Positions 1-8,232 of a stretch of DNA of 64,000 nt are shown one piece after another. Position 1 is the first letter of the stretch, and each line of letters begins with the position of its first letter. This DNA is from Asaia krungthepensis NRIC 0535 (GTDB taxonomy: Bacteria; Pseudomonadota; Alphaproteobacteria; Acetobacterales; Acetobacteraceae), in contig NZ_BAPV01000004.1 of assembly GCF_025995175.1 (NCBI RefSeq), positions 414,202-478,201 on the forward strand, given 5' to 3'. A program made the translations under genes and the position numbers. The notes under the pieces are model-generated. The model had not been told where the DNA came from. It did no database searches and worked only from the letters and a program-made list of their open reading frames with translations.

Positions 1-1
1 T

Positions 2-394
2 CCGCTGACCGGCTATGCGCGCCTCGATGCCATTCTCTCCGGGCTCGTGGCGCTCAACGTGCTGCGCGTCGGCTTTGACATGATGAAGCATTCCATCGCC
101 GGCCTCATGGACGAGGCCCCCGATTCCGACACGCTCCAAATGATCCGTGCCGTGATTTCCGAACATGCGGAAGGCGCGATCGAGGCGCATGACATCCGGG
201 TGCGCACAGCGGGCAGTGTCAGCTTCATTGAATTCCATCTGGTCGTTCCGGGTACCATGAGCGTGTCGGCCTCGCATGATATCTGCGATCGTGTGGAACA
301 TGCGCTGCGCCGCCATATCGGCCGCGCCATCATCCATATTCACGTTGAGCCCGAGGAAAAAGCGAAACAGACCGGCATTCCGGTTCTGGCCTGA
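2..394 (+). CDS. Cation diffusion facilitator (CDF) transporter, C-terminal part
   Basis: The reading frame is open from base 2 and has no start in the window, so this is the last ~130 residues of a gene entering from the left. The visible part starts in the last membrane segment (LDAILSGLVALNVLRVG, typical of CDF exporters). It continues into the cytoplasmic dimerisation domain (DTLQMIRAVISEHAEG, then HDIRVRTAG, SFIEFHLVVPG and the closing HIHVEPEEK). CDF proteins exchange Zn2+, Fe2+ or other divalent metals for protons across the inner membrane. The metal-site residues that would set specificity lie outside the window. Family assignment is confident; the substrate is unknown. Confidence 0.85.
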   Translation, partial: PLTGYARLDAILSGLVALNVLRVGFDMMKHSIAGLMDEAPDSDTLQMIRAVISEHAEGAIEAHDIRVRTAGSVSFIEFHLVVPGTMSVSASHDICDRVEHALRRHIGRAIIHIHVEPEEKAKQTGIPVLA

Positions 395-547
395 ACCGGG
401 GCGGGCGAACCCGAAAGGGTGAAGCCCGTTACGTTCTCTTCAGAAAAGAGTTTCCTGATCAGTCGTTTCTTGACCAGTTGCCCGGTGTGCTGGCAGGAGC
501 ATCCCCCATCGGTCGGTGCCTCCCGATCACCAGACAGGCGAGACTTC

Positions 548-2026
548 ATGCGCCCCAGCACCGCATTGCGTCAGAAGAACCGGATCCAGCATCTTCGCCG
601 TTCCGCCCGCCGAACCACCTCGCAATGGCGGCGGACCCTGACCTATTGGCTGGGTGCCGTTCTGGTAGGCGTGGTCGCCGTGGCCTTTGCCGGAACGGCA
701 GACTGGGCCGCGCGTGCGCGCGGACGCCTGCTCCATTGGGACCCCTACGTCATGTTGGTGGTTGTTCCCGCTGGTCTGGCGCTCTCGACCTGGCTCACAC
801 GCCGGTTCTTCGCCGGCGCTCAGGGAAGCGGCATTCCGCAGACAATTGCCACTCTGCACATCGAGAATTTCTCGATCGTCAATCGCGTGCTGTCGCTGCG
901 TATCGCCTTTGCCAAGATCATCCTCACCTGTTTCGGCCTGCTGGTCGGCGCCTCCATCGGCCGCGAAGGACCGACCGTGCAGGTAGGGGCAGCCATCATG
1001 CATGGCTTCTCGCGCCTTCTGGGGACATCCAGCGTGGCTGCGCGACGTGGGGCCATTCTGGCTGGTGGTGCCGCGGGGGTCTCGGCCGCGTTCAACACAC
1101 CTCTCGCAGGGATCGTGTTCGCCATCGAGGAGTTATCGCATTCCTTCGAGCAGAAGACCTCGGGCACGATGCTGACCGGCGTCGTGCTCTCGGGTGTCAC
1201 GGCCATCGCACTCGTGGGAAATTACTCCTATTTCGGTCATACCGATGTGGATGTGCCCATCGGGACGGCCTGGATTGCCGTCCTCACCTGCGGCATTGTT
1301 GGCGGTGTCGCAGGTGGCACCTTCTCGGCCCTGCTGATCCGCTTTTCCAAGGGCATACCGGGACGGCTCGGCGCGCTCATCAAGGCGCGGCCCGTTGCCT
1401 TCGCCGCCCTGTGCGGTCTGGTTCTGGCAGGGCTCGGCATTGTGTCGCATGGCGCGACCTATGGTACGGGTTACACCCAGGCCCGCGCCATCATCGACGG
1501 GTCCGAGCACTACCCGGCCTCGTTCTTCGTGCTGAAATTCATCGCAACTGTCGTGTCTTACTGCTCTGGTATTCCGGGCGGGCTTTTCGCGCCCTCCCTT
1601 TCCGTCGGTGCGGGGATCGGGGGCTGGATCGAGCAATATCTCCCTCATACGACAGCCGGTGCCGTGGTGCTTCTGGGAACGGTCGCCTATTTCTCGGCGG
1701 TGGTACAGGCTCCTCTGACCGCCACGGTCATCGTCATGGAGATGTGCGACAACCAGCAGGTCACGCTGGCGCTCATGGCCACCTCCTTCCTGGCCTTCGG
1801 TGTCTCGCGCATGATCTGCAAGCAGGCGCTTTATGGCGCTCTGGCCGATCGCTTCATGGAAGCCGCCCATAGTGCAGCGCCAACCCCCATATACACGCGC
1901 AGCAGCGCGAGCCCCGCTATCGAGACGCTGGTGGAAGAGAAAGAAGCCGAGCGCAAATCGCAGACCGAACTTAATGATGGTGTGACTCGCGAGGATGAGC
2001 TCCCCAGACAGCCTCCCCAGACCTGA
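548..2026 (+). CDS. ClC-family chloride channel / H+-Cl- antiporter
   Basis: Inner-membrane anion transporter, 492 aa from the ATG at 548. All three selectivity-filter signatures are visible in order: GSGIPQ, GREGPTVQ (its Glu is the gating glutamate of ClC proteins) and GIPGGLFAPSLSVG. The segment FNTPLAGIVFAIEE carries the glutamate that marks proton-coupled exchangers in the E. coli homologue, so an antiporter is more likely than a channel. About ten hydrophobic segments follow one another. The frame is open up to a GTG at 419, but that extension is polar and unlike the family, so I prefer 548. The C-terminal ~50 residues are hydrophilic and lack a CBS domain. Likely role: acid tolerance or chloride balance. 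Confidence 0.92.
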   Translation: MRPSTALRQKNRIQHLRRSARRTTSQWRRTLTYWLGAVLVGVVAVAFAGTADWAARARGRLLHWDPYVMLVVVPAGLALSTWLTRRFFAGAQGSGIPQTIATLHIENFSIVNRVLSLRIAFAKIILTCFGLLVGASIGREGPTVQVGAAIMHGFSRLLGTSSVAARRGAILAGGAAGVSAAFNTPLAGIVFAIEELSHSFEQKTSGTMLTGVVLSGVTAIALVGNYSYFGHTDVDVPIGTAWIAVLTCGIVGGVAGGTFSALLIRFSKGIPGRLGALIKARPVAFAALCGLVLAGLGIVSHGATYGTGYTQARAIIDGSEHYPASFFVLKFIATVVSYCSGIPGGLFAPSLSVGAGIGGWIEQYLPHTTAGAVVLLGTVAYFSAVVQAPLTATVIVMEMCDNQQVTLALMATSFLAFGVSRMICKQALYGALADRFMEAAHSAAPTPIYTRSSASPAIETLVEEKEAERKSQTELNDGVTREDELPRQPPQT

Positions 2027-2191
2027 TCTAGCCCCATCCCAGGCTCTTCCAGGCTTCTGTCATAGTAGAACGGCGCGCGGAGAAAACTGAAATGCGCCTC
2101 GCGCCGATCGTCTGACCTCTTGGAAAAGCAGATCTGGGGGCATAAGGGCAGGCCTCTTTGACGACGACCTACCCCTCCCCATATCGGGAGG

Positions 2192-3187
2192 ATGATACCG
2201 CTCTCCATCCTCGATCTCTCCTTCATCCGTGACGATGGCACCGTCAGGGAAGCCCTGCTCGAATCGCGCGATCAGGCCATTCATGCTGAAGCGCTCGGCT
2301 ATCATCGCTACTGGGTGGCCGAGCACCATGCCATGCCGGGCATCGCCTCCGCCGCGACAAGCGTGGTTATCGGTCATCTGGCGGCTGCCACCCAGCGCAT
2401 GCGTATCGGTGCCGGGGGCATCATGTTGCCCAATCACGCCCCGCTCGTCATTGCCGAGCAGTTCGGCACGCTCGAAGCCCTCTTTCCCGGTCGTATCGAT
2501 CTGGGACTGGGCCGCGCTCCCGGCTCGGACCAGCGCACAATGCGCGCTCTTCGGCGTCACGGCGACCATGCAGAGCGTTTCCCCGATGACGTGCAGGAGC
2601 TCATGGCCTATTTCTCGCCATACGGCGCCCCGAACGGGGTTGTAGCCACGCCGGGTGCCGGGGCTGATATTCCCGTCTGGCTGCTCGGCTCCTCGTTATT
2701 TTCGGCCCAACTCGCTGCGGTGCTCGGTCTCCCCTTCGCCTTCGCATCGCATTTCGCGCCGCAGATGATGGAACAGGCCATCGATATCTATCGGTCAAGT
2801 TTTCGCCCCTCAACACATCTGGCATCGCCTTATGTTATGCTGGCGATGAATGTGATTGCTGCCGATACGCTTGAGGAAGCCGATTATCTGGCGACATCGC
2901 GACGTCTTTTCGTCGCCGGGCTGCGTCAGGGGCGGCCGGGCCGCGTCCTCCCCCCGATACCGCCCGGAGACCTTCCCTGGTCACGCGAGATCAGCCAGCA
3001 GCTCGACACGGTGCAGGCAACGAGCCTGATCGGCACGCGAGAACAGGTGGCCGACGGCATGGCGACTTTCGTTGCGCGCCATGCCCCTGATGAGGTGATG
3101 ATCAGCGCGCCGATCTATGCGCCTCAGGCGCGATTGCATTCACTCACTCTGGCGCGTGAGGCCTGGAAGATAGCGGGTCTGGACTGA
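2192..3187 (+). CDS. Luciferase-like (LLM class) flavin-dependent oxidoreductase
   Basis: 331 aa protein of the bacterial luciferase-like monooxygenase family, in the single-component MsnO8/YhbW-like branch. The opening [13 protein letters not shown], then [32 protein letters not shown] (here MRIGAGG) and the [16 protein letters not shown] block are the family's FMN-binding TIM-barrel signatures. The substrate cannot be inferred. The Shine-Dalgarno-like GGGAGG directly abuts the ATG at 2192, which is unusually tight, but no better start fits the conserved N-terminus. It stands alone; the next gene downstream is on the other strand after ~700 bp. Confidence 0.9.
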   Translation: MIPLSILDLSFIRDDGTVREALLESRDQAIHAEALGYHRYWVAEHHAMPGIASAATSVVIGHLAAATQRMRIGAGGIMLPNHAPLVIAEQFGTLEALFPGRIDLGLGRAPGSDQRTMRALRRHGDHAERFPDDVQELMAYFSPYGAPNGVVATPGAGADIPVWLLGSSLFSAQLAAVLGLPFAFASHFAPQMMEQAIDIYRSSFRPSTHLASPYVMLAMNVIAADTLEEADYLATSRRLFVAGLRQGRPGRVLPPIPPGDLPWSREISQQLDTVQATSLIGTREQVADGMATFVARHAPDEVMISAPIYAPQARLHSLTLAREAWKIAGLD

Positions 3188-3888
3188 ACAGGGCTCCCGT
3201 CAGATACCGAAGATAGCGAGCGCGCCGTGCCGGGAGAGTGACAGGGAAGTGATCGAACGTGTCGGCTCGAGAGCGGAACGGGATGGTCCCTGCATCCTGC
3301 GGAGAATGGATTCTCGGCAATCGACCGGCATCAGAAGAAGAGGGTATTCCGAACTTGCAGCTTGAACCTCTCCCCCTCACGCACTTTGTTGCACTCGACG
3401 TTTCGGGGGCAGGTTTGGGGACCATGTCACGTTCGGGGTGCCGAGGTGCGGCTAGGTTTTCTCCGCCGCGCCTGTGAGGAAATATCGGGCCATCGCGGGA
3501 GACCGGGCATCTCGTGAGACGCCTGCAATGTCAGAACCTCATGATCCTCATGACTTCGCGGTGCATCGCGCAGCGGTCCCTTTACGGCCCCTGCTCATAG
3601 CAACAACGTGAGGGAGGAGGCACCACTATCCTTTTTGCCTCTGCCATCGCCATCAGCCCCACCTCGCCAGTCACGACAGGGAACAGAAATTGTCAAAGTG
3701 CCGTGGGATTATGAGCATAAGATACTACCGGCCCTGAGGAACCACGAAACCGACTCCCCCTCCTATGGAGTGCGCCCTTCCTCAGCCCGCAGAGAGCACA
3801 TAGAGATCCCTGTCCTAAGGTTTGCTCGGGCGAGAGACGTTTGCAGCGAGAAAAGGCCGCATCCGAGGGGCCCAGCCCTAAGTCGCTC
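3188..3888. other. Intergenic region without a supported gene
   Basis: About 700 bases between two convergent genes. Open frames on the plus strand (3259-3477, 3608-4063) have no credible ribosome binding site, are low-complexity in translation and resemble no family I know. No tRNA, clear terminator or repeat was seen. Confidence 0.5.
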
Positions 3889-5721
3889 TCAGGACAGATC
3901 GAACGCCTTCATCTTGTTGCCCGCCAATGCACATGCCGCATGGATCACGCCCAGATGGCTCAACCCCTGCGGCGTATTTCCCAGATACATACCTGTCTCT
4001 GGATTGATCATCTCGGCAATCACGCCGGTATTGTGGGGCAAGCGTCCCAGGAAAGCCGCGTAGAGCTTTTCGGCCTCCTCCTGCTCGCCCAGCAGGGAAA
4101 GTGCCTCGACCATCCAGCAGGAACAGGCGAGAAAGGCCCCTTCTTCCTCCCTCATGCCGGTATAGCGGAACAGGAACGGTCCATGGCCTAGCTCCTCGCG
4201 TATAGCCCTGAGCGTGGAGAGCATGCGCTCTTTGCGATCAAGCCCGAAAGGCACGGCGAGAGCGATCGAGGCATCGAGCCCGTCAGATCCTGGGTAGAAA
4301 AGATAGGCCTTGCGTTTGTCGCACCAGCATTCGCTGTCGATCCAGTCCAGGATACGGTCTCGTTCGCGCGCCCAGCGCGGGGCGCGATCCTTGGACAGAT
4401 GCCCGCGCTCAGCCATCTGGCAGGCGCGATCCAGCGCCTGCCAGCAGCTGATCTTGGACATGGTGTAATGCTGGTCTTCCGTCAGCTCCCATATCCCGGC
4501 ATCTTTCTGACGCCAGTGATCGGCGCAGCGATCCGCCAGATCCGCCAGAAGCTGTGCAGTCTTCTGATCCAGCAGATTGCCACGCGACACAAAGAGCGCG
4601 GCCGTCTCGAATATATCGCCGTAGATACCATGCTGGTGCTGCCCGGAGGCGCGATTGCCGCTGAGCACGGGCTTTATGCCGCGATACCCCTCGACCTCGT
4701 CATAGATAATCTCGTCCTCGACCTTCTGGCCAGAAAGCCCATACATTACGAGGGGGCCTTCCTCGCCCAGATGATGCACAAGCCAGGCCAGCGCGGCCTT
4801 CACCTCGGCCACAGCTCCGAGCCGGAGGAACGCATTGGCCACATAGGCGGCGTCACGTATCCAGGCATAGCGATAATCCCAGTTCTTGCCGTCACGCAGC
4901 CTCTCGGGAAGCGAGGTGGTGGCCGCAGCGGCGATGGCGCCGCTCGATGAGTAAAGCAGCAGCTTGAGCGCCAGAGCACTACGCCTGACCTGTTCCTGAT
5001 AGGGGCCTGTGTAATGCAGGGAGTGCGCCCAGTTGCGCCATGCAGCATCGCTTGTCTCGATACGTCCGTCGATTTCCTCCACAGAAGGGACGGCCAGTGG
5101 CTCGTTTTCGGTGGCGACGAGCGCCACGAGAGCGTGGGTCTTCTCCCCCACCACGATCTCGGCTTCGATCGCCTCGTCCTCCTCCCGCAGGATACGCATG
5201 TTGGGCGTATGAACCATATGGGCCAGCACGGAGCCCACGTGGAAGATATTGCCATTCTGGGTGGACTGGATCCACGGTGCCACCGTGCCGCAGCGCGTGC
5301 CAAGACGGAAACGCACGATGAACGTCATCCGGCCCGAGATTCCCTCAATACGACGGGCGAATTCCGTCCAGGGCAGACGTCCGGCAAAGGTGCTGTTCAG
5401 TGATTCGGTAAGACGCGCCGTGCCGGTCTCGGTTTCGATCAGCGTCTCCAGCACGTTGCTGTCTTCGCGGTACCGGCGAGTGGCCTTGAAGGCGCCCACG
5501 GGACGGATCTGGAAGAACCCGCCCGGGCGATGCAGCAGCCTGTCGAACATGGGCGGGGAGTCGATATTGGGAACGCAGAGCCAGTCCACGCTGCCATCGG
5601 GCGCCAGCAGGGCGACACAGCGCCCGTCCCCGAGCGCTGCATAATCCTCGATGGGCCAGAACCCGTCGAGTGGCCCTTGCGGAGAGAGCTCTCTGGCAAG
5701 GGCGGGCAATTCATGAGTCAT
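3889..5721 (-). CDS. Glycoside hydrolase family 15 protein
   Basis: 610 aa, ATG at 5721 preceded by AAAGAGA. An N-terminal beta-sandwich region (from GFWPIEDYAALGDGRCVALL and DGSVDWLCVPNIDSPPMF) is followed by the (alpha/alpha)6 catalytic barrel. Barrel signatures are YAWIRDAAYVANAFLRLG, GQHQHGIYGDIFETAA and the general-acid block DAGIWELTEDQHYTMSK. This is the bacterial GH15 layout seen in trehalases, glucoamylases and glucodextranases; sequence alone does not separate these activities. No signal peptide is apparent, so it is probably cytoplasmic. It lies 86 bp downstream of a carbohydrate porin on the same strand, which fits use of an imported oligosaccharide or of stored trehalose/glucan. 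Confidence 0.9.
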   Translation of the reverse strand: MTHELPALARELSPQGPLDGFWPIEDYAALGDGRCVALLAPDGSVDWLCVPNIDSPPMFDRLLHRPGGFFQIRPVGAFKATRRYREDSNVLETLIETETGTARLTESLNSTFAGRLPWTEFARRIEGISGRMTFIVRFRLGTRCGTVAPWIQSTQNGNIFHVGSVLAHMVHTPNMRILREEDEAIEAEIVVGEKTHALVALVATENEPLAVPSVEEIDGRIETSDAAWRNWAHSLHYTGPYQEQVRRSALALKLLLYSSSGAIAAAATTSLPERLRDGKNWDYRYAWIRDAAYVANAFLRLGAVAEVKAALAWLVHHLGEEGPLVMYGLSGQKVEDEIIYDEVEGYRGIKPVLSGNRASGQHQHGIYGDIFETAALFVSRGNLLDQKTAQLLADLADRCADHWRQKDAGIWELTEDQHYTMSKISCWQALDRACQMAERGHLSKDRAPRWARERDRILDWIDSECWCDKRKAYLFYPGSDGLDASIALAVPFGLDRKERMLSTLRAIREELGHGPFLFRYTGMREEEGAFLACSCWMVEALSLLGEQEEAEKLYAAFLGRLPHNTGVIAEMINPETGMYLGNTPQGLSHLGVIHAACALAGNKMKAFDLS

Positions 5722-5784
5722 GAATGTCTCTTTCGATCGTGCAGCGCTGCATCCTGTGGGGCACATGCAACAATCGAAAGCGGT

Positions 5785-5801
5785 GCCGGGTTTCGCCCGG
5801 C
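5785..5801 (-). terminator. Hairpin between the oprB-like and GH15 genes
   Basis: GCCGGG, a five-base loop, then CCCGGC. Read on the minus strand it has no T-run, so it may only attenuate read-through from the porin gene into the GH15 gene. The plus-strand reading is followed by AATTTTT. Confidence 0.4.
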
Positions 5802-5807
5802 AATTTT

Positions 5808-7319
5808 TCAGAAGATTTCTATGTGGCTCTTGAAGCCCAGCATCGCCTGATCCCGAAGCTGCTTCTGACCGCCCGGATTGAAATAATACTGGAAATCGGG
5901 CGCGAAAGTGACCCCGCGCAGCACATGAATCTGATAGGTCGCTTCGACCACATAGGCGCTGGTCTGCGGGAAGAGCGACCCATTGGGCAAGGGCAGACCC
6001 TGCGCTGCATAGAGACGCTGCGACCGTGTCAGATCGTCGGAAACATGCGTCCAGGAGAAATTGACGCCAATGCCATCCAGCGGGCGCGATTTCCAGAAGC
6101 CGCGATCAAGCACACCAAGTGAAAGCTGGTCCGCACGGGTAGAGGTCTGGGCCTTGTTGAAATAGGCGGCTCCGATCAGGGTCACCCCGGCATCGGGGGC
6201 CTGACCCGGATGATGATACACCATCTGGTCGACCAGCCCCCAGGCCGCCCAGGCGCCATGAACGTCACGCGGCTTCAGCCCGCTCAGGGCAAAGGGATTG
6301 CCATCGCCGTCGTAGTAATTGTCCTTGTGGTCCGCCGTATCATAGGCGAAGCCCGCCTTGTAATGGCCCGGCAGGGAATGGTCGTGGCCAAAACGCGGTT
6401 CCCAGATGAACTCGACCGGCATGGCCTCACCATCGATCGTGGCACCGTTGAACTTGAAACCCGTGCGCATCTGGGCATTGCCGTAAATGGCCTGTGTCTG
6501 GGTGAAGTAGACACCGAACTGGAAGATCGTGTTATCGGTCGGTCTCAGGCGGAACCGTGCCGCCCAGTTGGCATCGGGATAGGAGGCATGGGCGGTATTG
6601 TCACTCGATGCCTTGGGATTGCCGCAGAACGCATTATTCATGAAGTTACAATAGAGCGGATTGGCCGAGAAATCCGACAGGAAGGACATGCGTCCCGCCG
6701 CTACATCGAAACGATCGTTGAACAGGGTTTCCTCACCATAGGCATAAACCAGATGGACCACCACATTGCCGCCACTGCCGTAGATTTCCTGGCTGGGGTT
6801 GAGGTTGTCGCCAAACATGCGGCTGGCGGGAATACCGTAACGCCCGACGATCACGTCATGGGTCGAGAACCCGGTCCAGCCTGCCAGACGCTCCCAGTCG
6901 ATATCGTTCTCCATCGAGTACTGGCCGGCATTGCTCGCGCCCTGGCGCAGGCCGAGACCCTTGGTGGGGGCATTGAGCATGCCCGACATTTCATTCGTGT
7001 TGTCGAGCAGGATGGCAATACCCCGCTCACGCAGCCAGGCATTGATGCCCAGAGGATTGACGAAAATCGCCTCGGGCTTCGGCAAGGGCGCGACCGTCGT
7101 ATCCTTATGCAGTTCCGACAGAGAGGTCTGAGTCAGGGCAGAGGGCTGCTGGCCCGCATTGATCGCCCCGAGCCCGGCGGGAGCCGGTGCCGTGTCGGGC
7201 GACGATGCAGGAGACACTGCAGACACGGCCTCCTGAGCGTGGGCGCCAGAAGCCAGACATGGCACGGCAAGGCAGACGGAAAAGAAGCGCAGGACGGAAG
7301 AGGACAATGTCTGGCTCAA
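5808..7319 (-). CDS. oprB: Carbohydrate porin, OprB family
   Basis: 503 aa outer-membrane protein. Residues 1-28 form a signal peptide ending SGAHA-QE. The mature part carries OprB-type blocks such as LLDNTNEMSGMLN, WERLAGWTGFSTHDVIVGRYG, VYAYGEETLFNDRFDVAAGR and PLYCNFMNNAFCGNP, and the chain ends on an aromatic residue (EIF) as outer-membrane barrels do. OprB-like porins let glucose and other sugars diffuse into the periplasm, where acetic acid bacteria oxidise them. The start is a TTG at 7319 with AGGGAG almost touching it. A second TTG twelve bases downstream would give better spacing, so the exact start is uncertain. Confidence 0.93.
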   Translation of the reverse strand: MSQTLSSSVLRFFSVCLAVPCLASGAHAQEAVSAVSPASSPDTAPAPAGLGAINAGQQPSALTQTSLSELHKDTTVAPLPKPEAIFVNPLGINAWLRERGIAILLDNTNEMSGMLNAPTKGLGLRQGASNAGQYSMENDIDWERLAGWTGFSTHDVIVGRYGIPASRMFGDNLNPSQEIYGSGGNVVVHLVYAYGEETLFNDRFDVAAGRMSFLSDFSANPLYCNFMNNAFCGNPKASSDNTAHASYPDANWAARFRLRPTDNTIFQFGVYFTQTQAIYGNAQMRTGFKFNGATIDGEAMPVEFIWEPRFGHDHSLPGHYKAGFAYDTADHKDNYYDGDGNPFALSGLKPRDVHGAWAAWGLVDQMVYHHPGQAPDAGVTLIGAAYFNKAQTSTRADQLSLGVLDRGFWKSRPLDGIGVNFSWTHVSDDLTRSQRLYAAQGLPLPNGSLFPQTSAYVVEATYQIHVLRGVTFAPDFQYYFNPGGQKQLRDQAMLGFKSHIEIF

Positions 7320-8232
7320 GCTCCCTGTGGACGGATGACCGTCTTTTAAGAAAACCGACAGGTTTTTTGGACCCTGAGAGTCGTCATTTTATGCCGGTTT
7401 CGTGAGCAGAGCATCATTCAGAGGGAAAAAACACCGTTAAATCTGACTGCAAGCCATCATGACAAATCATGACAAAACGGGTTTCGCGTTCATCCGACAG
7501 CTCAGACCCGCGCCGTTCTCATGTGTGATTGACAAAAATTGACGATATGCCAGCACCCGACCACGCGCGGTCACACCCAATTCCCAGCCGAGCCTACTCG
7601 GCCGTGCCCTGTCGGCAGCGGAGCGACTTCTATCGAGTTCCTAGATCGGCACAATGAAGGACGACGTGGATTTCGGCTCTCCTGCTCAGGGCGGATGGAG
7701 AGATCCGAGAGCCGGTCGGAACTCTGGCAAACGGACCCGCCCCACTCCGAACAAGGGGCACGGACCTGCCCAATAAGGGAACAGGATGAGACCGGATTTT
7801 TTATGGGGATCGCATGTCTGACAGGCCGTTCGCGCTGATCCCAGGGGCTGATTTCCCGCGCAAGAGTCCTCACGCAGGAACATCCGGGGAGAGCATCCGG
7901 CATCGAAATACAGACCCCTCCAAAACCTGAAGAAGAGGCATGGCTCCACCACCGGGGTCATATCCCCGGAAATCGGGGACATCATTATCCGGATACCCTG
8001 GCGGCAGGCAGACTAGATCAAGGATGACGACTGCGGCAATGGGAAATCCGCCATCTCGCACTGCAATCCCAGATTAACGATCTGCATCTCGAGATCACAG
8101 ACAATAATGATGCCTTTTATTTCCCAGTGTTTCCATGTCGATATTGATGAATGTTTTTTATTTACAATCACTCGGCATGAAATGATGATAATGCGATCTG
8201 CAATTCAAAAAAAGAACAACAAGAGCACCAGA
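7320..8232. other. Long divergent intergenic region
   Basis: About 900 bases between the porin (minus) and a Hint-domain gene (plus). The porin-proximal part holds a 10-bp tandem repeat (see 7456-7475) and, near 7528-7543, a spaced pair of ATTGAC. The part from ~8105 is strikingly AT-rich compared with its surroundings and also contains in-frame upstream ATGs of the Hint gene. Short open frames between look non-coding. Confidence 0.5.
7456..7475. repeat. 10-bp tandem direct repeat upstream of the porin gene
   Basis: ATCATGACAA occurs twice head to tail, 137 bp upstream of the porin start. A period of 10 bp equals one helical turn, and each unit contains the palindrome TCATGA, so a regulator-binding site is possible. 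Function is inference only. Confidence 0.45.

Noticed and set aside
3608..4063. 151-aa plus-strand frame in the gap after the LLM gene
   Set aside because: No ribosome binding site, overlaps the 3' end of the GH15 gene, low-complexity start.
7539..7903. Overlapping short frames on both strands before the Hint gene
   Set aside because: No credible starts and no recognisable protein features.
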